From: UBA5359 sp028699365 [NCBI: bacterium]
Lineage (GTDB): Bacteria > UBP13 > UBA5359
Direction: 5' to 3'
NCBI GenBank assembly: GCA_028699365.1
Contig: JAQVUQ010000125.1
Location: 1 to 7,646 of the forward strand
DNA length: 7,646 nt
Shown: piece by piece, positions 1-6,321 of the stretch
How positions within the stretch are numbered: the stretch's first letter is position 1
How the letters are laid out: every line of letters starts with the position of its first letter
The notes under the pieces: generated by a model
The model's input: only the letters and a program-made list of their open reading frames with translations
Told to the model about the DNA's origin: nothing
Databases searched by the model: none
Program-made: the position numbers and the translations under genes

Positions 1-1233
1 CCTGAAGCCTTTGCACCGGGAGCTTTCCCTATATTTGCTGAAAAGGGATACGGTAGCCATCTTTTCGATGTGGATGGGCAGGAATATATCGATTATCTTA
101 TGGCCCTGGGACCGATAACTTTGGGATACTGTTATCCGTCGGTAGACCGGGCTGTTGTAGAGCAGTTACAAAAGGGCATGATCCTCAGCCTGCCCCATGC
201 TCTTGAAGTGGAAGCGGCCCGGTTACTGCAACGCCTGATTCCTTGTGCGGAGATGGTGCGTTTCTTTAAAACGGGTGCGGAAGCTACGGCGGCCGCCGTC
301 AGAGTGGCACGTGCCTTTACCGGCCGGGAGAAGATATTGTCTTGCGGGTATCACGGTTGGCATGATATCTGGTCTGCCGAACTTCCTACGCCTGGCAGTA
401 ACGGTATCCCGGAGAGCCAGCGTGGTGGTGTGATCACTTTTGCCTATAACGATTTCTTTTCCCCATCCTCTCTGGAAAATGTTTTGAAGCGGCATGCCGG
501 TGAAACGGCAGCTATTATCATGACCGCCAATGACTATTGGGAGACGGAGACTGACGGCTATCTGGAATGGGTCAGACGTATGGCAGACGATTATGGCGTC
601 TTACTGGTTTTTGATGAAATCGTCACCGGTTTTCGTATGGCTGCCGGCGGAGCGCAGGATTATTTTAAAGTAATTCCCGATATGGCCTGTTTCGCCAAGG
701 GTATGGCCAACGGAATGCCGATCTCAGCTCTTGTCGGCAAGCGGAATGTTCTGTCCGGTATGAAGGATTTGCTTATCAGTACCACTTACGGCGGTGAGAT
801 ACTGTCACTGGCAGCTTTAACGGCTACCTGTCGTGAATACCAGGAGAAACCGGTTATCGAGCATCTCTGGCAATACGGCACCAGATTGATGTTACAACTG
901 AACAATCTGGCAGAGGAGAACGGCATCAAATGCAAATTTCTGGGATATTCGCCGATGACGGGCTTTAAATTCTTTTATGAGGATGAACGATTGAATATCG
1001 ATCTGATGACCTTCTTTCTACAGGAAAATGCCAGGAGAGGTGTGTTGATAAGGCGTGGGGGGCCGATATATATATCCTACTCCCATAGTGAAGAAGACTT
1101 GGCAAAAACTCTTGCCGTGAATGCGGAAGTATTCTCTGAATTAGCTCAGGTACTGAAAGAAGGCAATTTATCAGAGCGGCTGATCATAAGGGATTGCATT
1201 TTGAACAGCGGTCCTGCCGGGATAAAGCGATGA
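1..1233 (+). CDS. Class III PLP-dependent aminotransferase, glutamate-1-semialdehyde aminomutase-like (5' partial)
   Basis: The reading frame is open from the first base of the window, so the true start lies upstream. The GTG at 70 falls inside the conserved segment LFDVDGQEYIDY and is not a start. The fold-type I class III aminotransferase signature is complete. It shows FKTGAEATAAAVRVAR followed by GYHGWHD (cofactor phosphate and pyridine binding), then FDEIVTGFR with the Asp that pairs with the PLP ring nitrogen (codon near 613). The Schiff-base lysine is in FAKGMANG (codon 697-699). The closest familiar relative is glutamate-1-semialdehyde 2,1-aminomutase. However, the usual xxEP motif after the central strand reads IIMTAND here, and no heme genes are nearby, so a heme role is unlikely. 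Such homologues often act in amino-sugar or secondary pathways. The protein is predicted to be soluble and cytoplasmic. Its stop overlaps the next start (ATGA), which indicates translational coupling. The family is certain; the substrate is unknown. Confidence 0.93.
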   Translation, partial: PEAFAPGAFPIFAEKGYGSHLFDVDGQEYIDYLMALGPITLGYCYPSVDRAVVEQLQKGMILSLPHALEVEAARLLQRLIPCAEMVRFFKTGAEATAAAVRVARAFTGREKILSCGYHGWHDIWSAELPTPGSNGIPESQRGGVITFAYNDFFSPSSLENVLKRHAGETAAIIMTANDYWETETDGYLEWVRRMADDYGVLLVFDEIVTGFRMAAGGAQDYFKVIPDMACFAKGMANGMPISALVGKRNVLSGMKDLLISTTYGGEILSLAALTATCREYQEKPVIEHLWQYGTRLMLQLNNLAEENGIKCKFLGYSPMTGFKFFYEDERLNIDLMTFFLQENARRGVLIRRGGPIYISYSHSEEDLAKTLAVNAEVFSELAQVLKEGNLSERLIIRDCILNSGPAGIKR

Positions 1234-2000
1234 TTGTAGACGCCCATGTCCACCTTTATACCGCTGACTCGTGTTGTATGTTTGGAAATCATGAGCAGGA
1301 GGAACTGGTATTGCGTGCCCGGGAGAACGGAATTGACAGGATAGTGGTCTCTTCACTTGGCCAGGAAACGTATCTGCCTTATCCTTCTGTTGATGAAATA
1401 TACGAGGCTAATAGCGATGTGCTGGCATTAATGAAAAGATTTCCTGAATACGTCTATGGTCTCGGCTACATTAACCCAAGAAATGCTAATTGGCGGGAGG
1501 AGTTGCTCAGGTGTATCGGTGAGGGTATGATCGGTATTAAGCTCTGGATTTCAGCCAGGGCTTCCGATCCATTGGTCTTTCCTGTGGTCGAAGAATGTAT
1601 AAGCAGCAGAGTGATTGTTTTGCAGCATTCCTCTTTAAATAATAGGGGCAATTTGCAGGACGAATCAACCCCCTTTGATGTAGCCTGCCTGGGCAGACGA
1701 TATTCAGAGGCTGATATCATAATGGCCCATGCCGGCGGCAACCAACAGGCCGGTCTGAAAGCAATAGCGGATTTGCCTAATGTTTATACGGATGTTTCCG
1801 GCGGTTATCCGGAGAGAGGGATTGTAGAGAAGGCGGTATCCTTACTGGGAGCGAAAAGGATTATATTCGGCAGTGACGCCCCGGGTAGAAGTTATGCGGT
1901 ACAGTTGGCTAAAGTCAGTTCGTCCCAGATAGGGACAAGGGATAAGAAACTTATTCTAGGTGATAACTTTATGGAGCTTTTAAACGATGATCGATTTTGA
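1230..2000 (+). CDS. Amidohydrolase-family TIM-barrel metalloenzyme (Amidohydro_2-like)
   Basis: This 256-residue protein is predicted to be a cytoplasmic metal-dependent hydrolase or decarboxylase of the amidohydrolase superfamily. All expected metal-site elements are visible in order: the HxH pair in DAHVHLY (H6, H8), a lysine in GIKLW (K104), a strand-end histidine in VLQHSS (H133), a second in IMAHAGG (H167), and the catalytic aspartate in FGSDAPG (D216). The length is typical of the compact PF04909-like branch. I chose the ATG at 1230 because it gives the family-typical MIVDAHVH start, overlaps the previous stop as ATGA, and has a modest GGGA site 7 nt upstream. The TTG at 1194 would only add unrelated residues. 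The gene is cotranscribed with the aminotransferase upstream and overlaps the next gene by 14 nt. The reaction cannot be told from sequence. Hydrolysis of an amide, lactone or imine made or used by the neighbouring aminotransferases is an inference. Confidence 0.9.
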   Translation: MIVDAHVHLYTADSCCMFGNHEQEELVLRARENGIDRIVVSSLGQETYLPYPSVDEIYEANSDVLALMKRFPEYVYGLGYINPRNANWREELLRCIGEGMIGIKLWISARASDPLVFPVVEECISSRVIVLQHSSLNNRGNLQDESTPFDVACLGRRYSEADIIMAHAGGNQQAGLKAIADLPNVYTDVSGGYPERGIVEKAVSLLGAKRIIFGSDAPGRSYAVQLAKVSSSQIGTRDKKLILGDNFMELLNDDRF

Positions 2001-2742
2001 TCTATACGTTGGGAAATGGCCCTTTAACCCATTAATGGATTGTGAGCCGGCACAATTATGTGAACTGCTTAAGCGCAATGGCATACATAAAGGATTGGTG
2101 ACACCTTTAAGCTGCCTGCAGGCATCGGATTGTCTGGAAGCGAACACGGCCTTTTTTGATCAGGTGAAGCCGTTTTCCGATTATTTACTTCCAGTCCTGG
2201 CCCTTAATCCTTTGTCAACTACCTGGGAAGAAGCTTGCAGCCGGTTTTGGAATAATTCTTATGGTATAAAGCTATTTCCCGGATGGCATGATTACTTTCT
2301 TGACGATCCAAAATTAACAGAGCTGTATCAGACAGCGGCGGATAGTAAGAAGCCGATTATTATATCTATGCGTTTTATCGATATGAGAAATTCTTCCATG
2401 TCCATATGCAAAGCAGTTGATATAGAACCGGAAGCCTTGATAAATCTGGCGGCTAATTATCCCGGCGTTAATTTTATCTTCTCATCTCCTTCACTGTGGG
2501 AAGCATATACGCTTCTGGCTGCAGGAAAAAGGAACATTTTTGTTACCATCTCCTCACTGGAGGGTGAGGGGGCATTGGAGAATCTTTGTGCTCTTGGATA
2601 TGGAAAAAATATGCTTTGGGGCAGCAACTATCCCTTTTATTATATTGAGGCAACCCTGGCTAAAACAAGAAACAAAAAGCTTGATAAGCATACCAGGGAA
2701 CTCATTGCCTTTGGCAATGCAAACAGGCTTTTCGGCATTTAG
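1987..2742 (+). CDS. Amidohydrolase-fold protein with replaced metal ligands (putative pseudoenzyme or non-canonical member)
   Basis: This 251-residue protein follows the same architecture as its upstream neighbour. It has an N-terminal strand (MIDFDLYVGKWPF), the GIKLFPGWHDYFLDDP segment (K95), a strand ending IIISMRF, a strand FIFSSPS, a late strand MLWGSNYPF, and a C-terminal FGNANRLFGI like the GDNFMELL end of its neighbour. By hand alignment the HxH pair becomes D5/Y7, the two strand-end histidines become M128 and S166, and the catalytic Asp becomes N214. The metal site therefore appears to be gone. From memory, a branch of amidohydrolase-like proteins carries a similar DxNxxxGxxPF start, so the change may be a family trait and not decay. 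The reading frame is intact. The start at 1987 overlaps the previous gene by 14 nt and has a GGAG site 10 nt upstream. It may act as a regulatory or structural partner of the active amidohydrolase, or as a metal-independent enzyme. Confidence 0.82.
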   Translation: MIDFDLYVGKWPFNPLMDCEPAQLCELLKRNGIHKGLVTPLSCLQASDCLEANTAFFDQVKPFSDYLLPVLALNPLSTTWEEACSRFWNNSYGIKLFPGWHDYFLDDPKLTELYQTAADSKKPIIISMRFIDMRNSSMSICKAVDIEPEALINLAANYPGVNFIFSSPSLWEAYTLLAAGKRNIFVTISSLEGEGALENLCALGYGKNMLWGSNYPFYYIEATLAKTRNKKLDKHTRELIAFGNANRLFGI

Positions 2743-2771
2743 CAGGAAAGAGAAAGTATAAAAGATTGCTA

Positions 2772-2779
2772 AGAGGTGG
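2772..2779 (+). promoter_or_regulatory. Strong ribosome binding site deciding the aminotransferase start
   Basis: The sequence AGAGGTGG matches the 16S anti-Shine-Dalgarno closely and sits 5 nt before the ATG at 2785. An in-frame GTG at 2776 lies inside this site, so it is unlikely to be the start. Confidence 0.8.
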
Positions 2780-2784
2780 TAAGC

Positions 2785-4023
2785 ATGTCGAAGTTGGCTA
2801 TATCAGGAGGATTACCTGTGCGTAGAGAGCCCTTTCCGTCCTGGCCGGTAACGGCGGTGACGGATAGAGAGAGGCTGCTGGAAGTATTCGATAGCGGCAA
2901 GTGGTGGTATGGCGAGAAGGTAAAGGAGTTTGAGGAGAAGTATGCTGCTTTTCATGATGCCCGATACGGTGTTACCTGTGCCAACGGCACCGTGGCTCTG
3001 GAGACGGCATTGCTGGCCTGCGGCATCGGAGCAGGCGATGAAGTCATCGTGCCTCCCTACACTTTTATGGCTACGGCCAGTGCGGTGCTGAAGGTCAATG
3101 CCGTTCCCGTCTTTGCCGATATAGAGCTGGATACCTGCAACCTGGACCCGGCGGATGTGGAAAAGAAGATCAGTTGTAAGACCAAAGCTGTTTTACCGGT
3201 GCATCTGGGAGGATTGCCGGTAGACATGGATGTTTTCAAGGCTCTGGCAAAGCAGCATAATCTGGTATTGGTAGAAGATGCCTGCCATAGCTGGGGCAGC
3301 AAGTGGAAGGGCAAAGGCACGGGAGCCATAGGCGATTGCGGCGTCTTCAGCTTTCAGATGAGCAAGAATATCACTGCTGGAGAGGGAGGTATACTTCTCA
3401 CCGATAACGAAGACATAGCCGACAGAGCCAGAAGCTACACCAATTGCGGGCGCCTTAAAGGCGGAGCCTGGTATGAGCACTATCTCCTGGGCAGTAATCT
3501 ACGGATGACGGAGTTGCAGGCAGCCATACTGTTAGGACAGTTGGAACGGCTGGAAGAGCAGACACTCAGGCGTGAGAGAAACGCAGCTTATCTGAGCGAA
3601 CTGTTGAAAGACATGCCCGGCATCAGCCTGATGAGACAAGACCCAAGAGTGACTCGTCACAGCTACCACATGTATATCTTCCGCTTCCTGCCTGAGGAAT
3701 GGTCTGGAGTCAGCCGGGACAGATTCCTGGAAGCCCTTAGATCTGAGGGCATACCCGGCAGTGCCGGTTATAACGTGCCACTGTACAAGAACCCTTTGTT
3801 CCAGCAAAAAGGAGAAGGTCCTAAGCACTGTCCCATATCCTGCCCATACTACGGATTGGAAGTGGATTACAGTCAGGTAGTATGTGCCAATGCCGAGACT
3901 ATCAGTCGGGAAGGCTGCTGGCTACCGCATCCGGTTCTTCTGGCCGAAGAGCGGGATATGGAAGATATAGCTAAGGCTATCAGGAAGATATGGGAAGGAC
4001 GGAGAGAACTGGCCGATGTCTGA
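2785..4023 (+). CDS. DegT/DnrJ/EryC1/StrS-family PLP aminotransferase (sugar or cyclitol type)
   Basis: This 412-residue protein belongs to the sugar aminotransferase family, which transfers an amino group from glutamate or glutamine to a keto-sugar or keto-cyclitol. Visible motifs are WYGEKVKEFEEKYAAFH at the N-terminus, CANGTVALE (PLP phosphate loop), VPPYTFMATASAVL, VEDACHSWGS with the ring-binding Asp (D165), and FSFQMSKNITAGEGG with the Schiff-base lysine K194 (codon 3364-3366). SNLRMTELQAAILLGQL follows. The FSFQ-SKN-TAGEGG form and the CP-rich stretch before the C-terminal WLPHPVLL resemble the inosose/StrS-type branch rather than the dTDP-sugar ArnB-type branch; this is recall, not a computed tree. 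I chose ATG 2785 because a strong ribosome binding site lies 5 nt upstream. The 42-nt gap to the previous gene holds no terminator, so the gene is probably the fourth of the operon. It is cytoplasmic and soluble. The family is certain; the substrate is unknown. Confidence 0.93.
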   Translation: MSKLAISGGLPVRREPFPSWPVTAVTDRERLLEVFDSGKWWYGEKVKEFEEKYAAFHDARYGVTCANGTVALETALLACGIGAGDEVIVPPYTFMATASAVLKVNAVPVFADIELDTCNLDPADVEKKISCKTKAVLPVHLGGLPVDMDVFKALAKQHNLVLVEDACHSWGSKWKGKGTGAIGDCGVFSFQMSKNITAGEGGILLTDNEDIADRARSYTNCGRLKGGAWYEHYLLGSNLRMTELQAAILLGQLERLEEQTLRRERNAAYLSELLKDMPGISLMRQDPRVTRHSYHMYIFRFLPEEWSGVSRDRFLEALRSEGIPGSAGYNVPLYKNPLFQQKGEGPKHCPISCPYYGLEVDYSQVVCANAETISREGCWLPHPVLLAEERDMEDIAKAIRKIWEGRRELADV

Positions 4024-4024
4024 A

Positions 4025-4093
4025 ATGAGAGCAGGCTACGGAGAAGAGGTAATCACTCCATTGCTTAATCGGACGATAGAGAATATATTATAG
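4025..4093 (+). pseudogene. Possible remnant of a neutral/alkaline ceramidase-like gene (22 codons)
   Basis: A short ORF starts 1 nt after the DegT aminotransferase stop and ends at TAG 4091-4093. Its first residues, MRAGYGEEVITP, look like the N-terminus of neutral/alkaline non-lysosomal ceramidase-like proteins, which commonly begin with an AGxxxxDITP-type motif. After ITP the expected Pro-Leu-Gly and the large domain are absent, and the frame stops 10 codons later. I see no continuation in the other frames before 4162. It could be the stub of a deleted fifth operon gene or a chance match, because the similarity covers only about 12 residues. No clear ribosome binding site lies at the normal distance; translation would depend on coupling to the upstream stop. 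Confidence 0.3.
4061..4089 (+). promoter_or_regulatory. Candidate promoter for the GH-D glycosidase gene
   Basis: TTGCTT (4061-4066) and TATATT (4084-4089) are separated by 17 nt, and TATTAT overlaps at 4086-4091. Both hexamers are imperfect, and the region is AT-rich by local standards. If used, transcription would start near 4096, at the foot of the inverted repeat at 4098-4140. This would be awkward if that repeat were a full terminator. Confidence 0.35.
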
Positions 4094-4097
4094 AAGG

Positions 4098-4140
4098 AAA
4101 ACGACATAGCGGTAAGATGGAATCTTGGGAATGTCGTTTT
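4098..4140 (+). terminator. 10-bp perfect inverted repeat with nested hairpin and T-rich tail (terminator or leader structure)
   Basis: AAAACGACAT (4098-4107) is the exact reverse complement of ATGTCGTTTT (4131-4140). Inside it, AAGAT (4114-4118) pairs with ATCTT (4122-4126) around a GGA loop, leaving a 6-nt and a 4-nt internal loop. The 3' arm ends in TTTT and is followed by GTTTG. This fits a Rho-independent terminator for the aminotransferase operon. The base of the stem is A/U-rich and the internal loops weaken it, so a leader hairpin or a DNA operator for the downstream gene is also possible. Confidence 0.55.
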
Positions 4141-4161
4141 GTTTGATCTGAGGACGGTAAT

Positions 4162-6192
4162 ATGAGTTTCATACAATTCAAAGATTGCCGGGCAAGATGG
4201 GAAAATGATGTTGTTCGGATAGAAAATGACCGAATTTTACGCGTAATTGCCGTTAGCGACGGTCTTTGTCACACGGTAAACTTTCAGTATAAGGAAAAAG
4301 AGTGGACTTTACCGTCGGATGACGGTCATGACTTCTCTTATACCGCTTTGCTGGAGGATTACAATGGCTGTCCGGTAAAACTGCAATGCAAGGGCATTGA
4401 AGGCGAGATTATCTCCGGCAACCTGTATCAGCATGATTGCCTGAAGGTGACTATAGCTCTTTACGATGCGATCCAGGATCTGGAACTGAACCGGGAATAC
4501 TTCATCTATCCCGGTATCGCCGCTATCGGCACCCGGGTGGTGATAAAAACCGCGGTATGTCCAAACGGCTATAATCTGATAGACAAGAATGCGCCTGAAA
4601 TCGGCTTTTGCGATATGGAAAACGCGGTGGATATCTTACGGCTTAAGGACGAACAATATCGCATGCGGTGTGTCAAGTTCAGGGGCCGGACGGATTATAC
4701 CAATGATCTGGTCAGTGAGAACGCTTTTGTTACCGGTAAAGATGCCGGCCGGCGGGTAATGCAGGGAAACCTTTTATTTGTTCAGGAGATAAACGGCGAT
4801 GCCGGGTTGTTTATATTGCAGGAGGCACCTTCCAGTTCCGAAAGGAGACGGGAAGGGCAGGGAGATTTTATCCTGCAGGGAAATACGGTTAAAAGTTGCG
4901 GCTGGGGCATCCTGCCCGGTGAGTTCGATCAGGACCGTTTTGCCGGCTATCTGCATATAACAGGTTGCTTTTCCGGGAATATGGATCAGGGATATCTGGA
5001 ATTACGGCGATATTTCGATGCCCGCTTTAAAATGGATATGGCGAAGAACACCATGATTATGGCCAATCCGTGGGGCGGCGGCGGCCTGCATTGGCAGGAT
5101 AACGTGGGGGACGGATATATCGAAAGAGAATTGCAAGCCTGCCGGGAAATGGGTATCGACTATTATCAGGTAGATGACGGTTGGCAGGAATGCCGGAGTT
5201 TGGCTGAACTAAGCCTTAAAAACAGATCACTTGGCAAGCAGGACTGGGCCGTACGCCGGGATATATTTCCAGAAGGCTTCAGCGTAATTGCTGCTGCTGC
5301 TAAAAGCTGCAAAACAGAACTATGTCTATGGTTTGCGCCATCATTCAATAAACGTTATCGCGATTGGGCTGAGCAGGCAGAACTTCTGTTTGATATGTAT
5401 AAGAAGTATGGGATTCGTATTTTTAAGATAGACGCCATGTTTGTCAATAGTCGTGAAGCGGAAGAGAACCTGCGCAAACTCTTTTCTACTCTGCGCCGTC
5501 GATCGGACGGCGATATCTATTTTAATCTGGATACCACTAATGGAATGCGTCCTGGTTACTTTATGTTCCATGAATATGGGAACATCTTTCTTGAGAACAG
5601 ATACCATGATCGCCAGGGAGCAACGCAGTATCTTCCATGGCGCACCCTGGCTAACCTGTGGTCGCTGAGCCGTTATCTCCCGACTCAGCGTTTGCAGATA
5701 GAGTTCCCGGATATTGCCAAGGCCAAGGCGGAAAATTATACCGGCAGTGCCTATCCCGAAGATTTCTCTCAGGAATATGTGGCGGCCGTTTCTCTTTTTG
5801 CCAATCCACTGTTCTGGGGGAATCCGTCAGAGTGCTCTCTCGAAACTAAGGCCGCCATCGGCCGGGTAATGGATCTTCATAAACGCTATAAAAGCGAAAT
5901 CTTTGCCGGCAATATCTTTCCTGTCGGCAGTAAACCGGACGGCTTCTCCTGGTCAGGCTTTCAATCGCATAATCCGTTTACAAGGTCCGGGTTTGTCGTA
6001 GTCTACCGGGAGCTCAGTCCCAAAGAAACGCACAGATTCTCCTTGAAATTTACGGATGGATGCAGGATCAATTGGCAATGCCTGACACACCCTGAGGAAG
6101 AGAGAGAAATTTGTACGGGATCGGGGGGATCACTTACCGTACATTTGACTGAAAAAAATTCCTTCTGCCTGTACCGCTACCGTTTGTCCTGA
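4162..6192 (+). CDS. Clan GH-D glycoside hydrolase, alpha-galactosidase/GH36-like
   Basis: This 676-residue protein has no signal peptide or membrane segment, so it should act in the cytoplasm. Residues 1-290 look like the N-terminal beta-sandwich of GH36-type enzymes. A (beta/alpha)8 catalytic barrel follows at about 295-570, and a short C-terminal beta domain ends the protein. Clan GH-D hallmarks are visible: DYYQVDDGWQ (D338-D339, sugar binding) and RIFKIDAMF, whose D424 is the likely nucleophile. The usual acid/base segment is not obvious. E478 or D483 in FLENRYHDRQ, just before PWRTLANLWSLSRY, is the best candidate. The ATG at 4162 has AGGA 7 nt upstream. The likely substrate is an alpha-galactoside or a related glycoside taken into the cell. 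Membership of classical GH36 is uncertain, because its SCxxGGxRxD-type motif is absent. The gene follows the aminotransferase cluster but is separated by 138 nt with a hairpin, so it may be its own transcript. Confidence 0.78.
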   Translation: MSFIQFKDCRARWENDVVRIENDRILRVIAVSDGLCHTVNFQYKEKEWTLPSDDGHDFSYTALLEDYNGCPVKLQCKGIEGEIISGNLYQHDCLKVTIALYDAIQDLELNREYFIYPGIAAIGTRVVIKTAVCPNGYNLIDKNAPEIGFCDMENAVDILRLKDEQYRMRCVKFRGRTDYTNDLVSENAFVTGKDAGRRVMQGNLLFVQEINGDAGLFILQEAPSSSERRREGQGDFILQGNTVKSCGWGILPGEFDQDRFAGYLHITGCFSGNMDQGYLELRRYFDARFKMDMAKNTMIMANPWGGGGLHWQDNVGDGYIERELQACREMGIDYYQVDDGWQECRSLAELSLKNRSLGKQDWAVRRDIFPEGFSVIAAAAKSCKTELCLWFAPSFNKRYRDWAEQAELLFDMYKKYGIRIFKIDAMFVNSREAEENLRKLFSTLRRRSDGDIYFNLDTTNGMRPGYFMFHEYGNIFLENRYHDRQGATQYLPWRTLANLWSLSRYLPTQRLQIEFPDIAKAKAENYTGSAYPEDFSQEYVAAVSLFANPLFWGNPSECSLETKAAIGRVMDLHKRYKSEIFAGNIFPVGSKPDGFSWSGFQSHNPFTRSGFVVVYRELSPKETHRFSLKFTDGCRINWQCLTHPEEEREICTGSGGSLTVHLTEKNSFCLYRYRLS

Positions 6193-6233
6193 ATCTCCAG
6201 GTCAATTAGTTCTCAATTAATTCCTTCAAACGC

Positions 6234-6262
6234 TTGCTCCACAAGATGTAGTGTGCTATAAT
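6234..6262 (+). promoter_or_regulatory. Sigma-A-type promoter of the nrdR-nrdD operon
   Basis: A -35-like TTGCTC (6234-6239) and a perfect TATAAT (6257-6262) are separated by 17 nt. TG at 6254-6255 adds an extended -10 (TGCTATAAT). The expected transcription start is near 6268-6270, about 53 nt before the nrdR start codon. Two NrdR-box-like sites flank the -10 element. Confidence 0.75.
6239..6254 (+). promoter_or_regulatory. NrdR box 1 (upstream, between -35 and -10)
   Basis: CCACAAGATGTAGTGT matches 13 of 16 positions of the NrdR box consensus as I recall it (aCaCwAtATaTwGtgt). It fills the spacer between the -35 and -10 hexamers, where a bound repressor would block RNA polymerase. Confidence 0.7.
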
Positions 6263-6270
6263 CAACTTTG

Positions 6271-6286
6271 CCACAAGATATTGTAT
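6271..6286 (+). promoter_or_regulatory. NrdR box 2 (just downstream of the predicted start site)
   Basis: CCACAAGATATTGTAT also matches 13 of 16 consensus positions. It begins exactly 32 bp after box 1, about three helical turns, so both sites face the same side of the helix. Tandem spacing of this kind is a known property of NrdR-regulated ribonucleotide reductase promoters. Confidence 0.72.
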
Positions 6287-6309
6287 ATTTAGTTATCAAC
6301 AAGGGAACC

Positions 6310-6315
6310 GGGTGA
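6310..6315 (+). promoter_or_regulatory. Ribosome binding site supporting the TTG start of nrdR
   Basis: GGGTGA lies 6 nt before TTG 6322. No ATG or GTG is available at the conserved N-terminus, so this site together with the invariant start MKCPFC decides the TTG start. Confidence 0.65.
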
Positions 6316-6321
6316 AAGTAT

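Noticed and set aside
70-72. GTG as the start of the first aminotransferase
   Set aside because: The frame is open to base 1, and the upstream residues (PIFAEKGYGSHLFDVDG) match the conserved family N-terminus, so the start is outside the window.
1194-1229. TTG start extending the amidohydrolase by 12 residues
   Set aside because: The extension overlaps the aminotransferase, adds no family sequence and has no well-placed ribosome binding site. ATG 1230 gives the typical MIVDAHVH start.
2776-2784. GTG start for the DegT-type aminotransferase
   Set aside because: The GTG lies inside the Shine-Dalgarno sequence that serves ATG 2785.
3532-3828. Open frames on the - strand within the DegT-type gene, including 3057-3329 and 3193-3480
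   Set aside because: They are antisense shadows of a well-supported gene and carry no recognisable motif or ribosome binding site.
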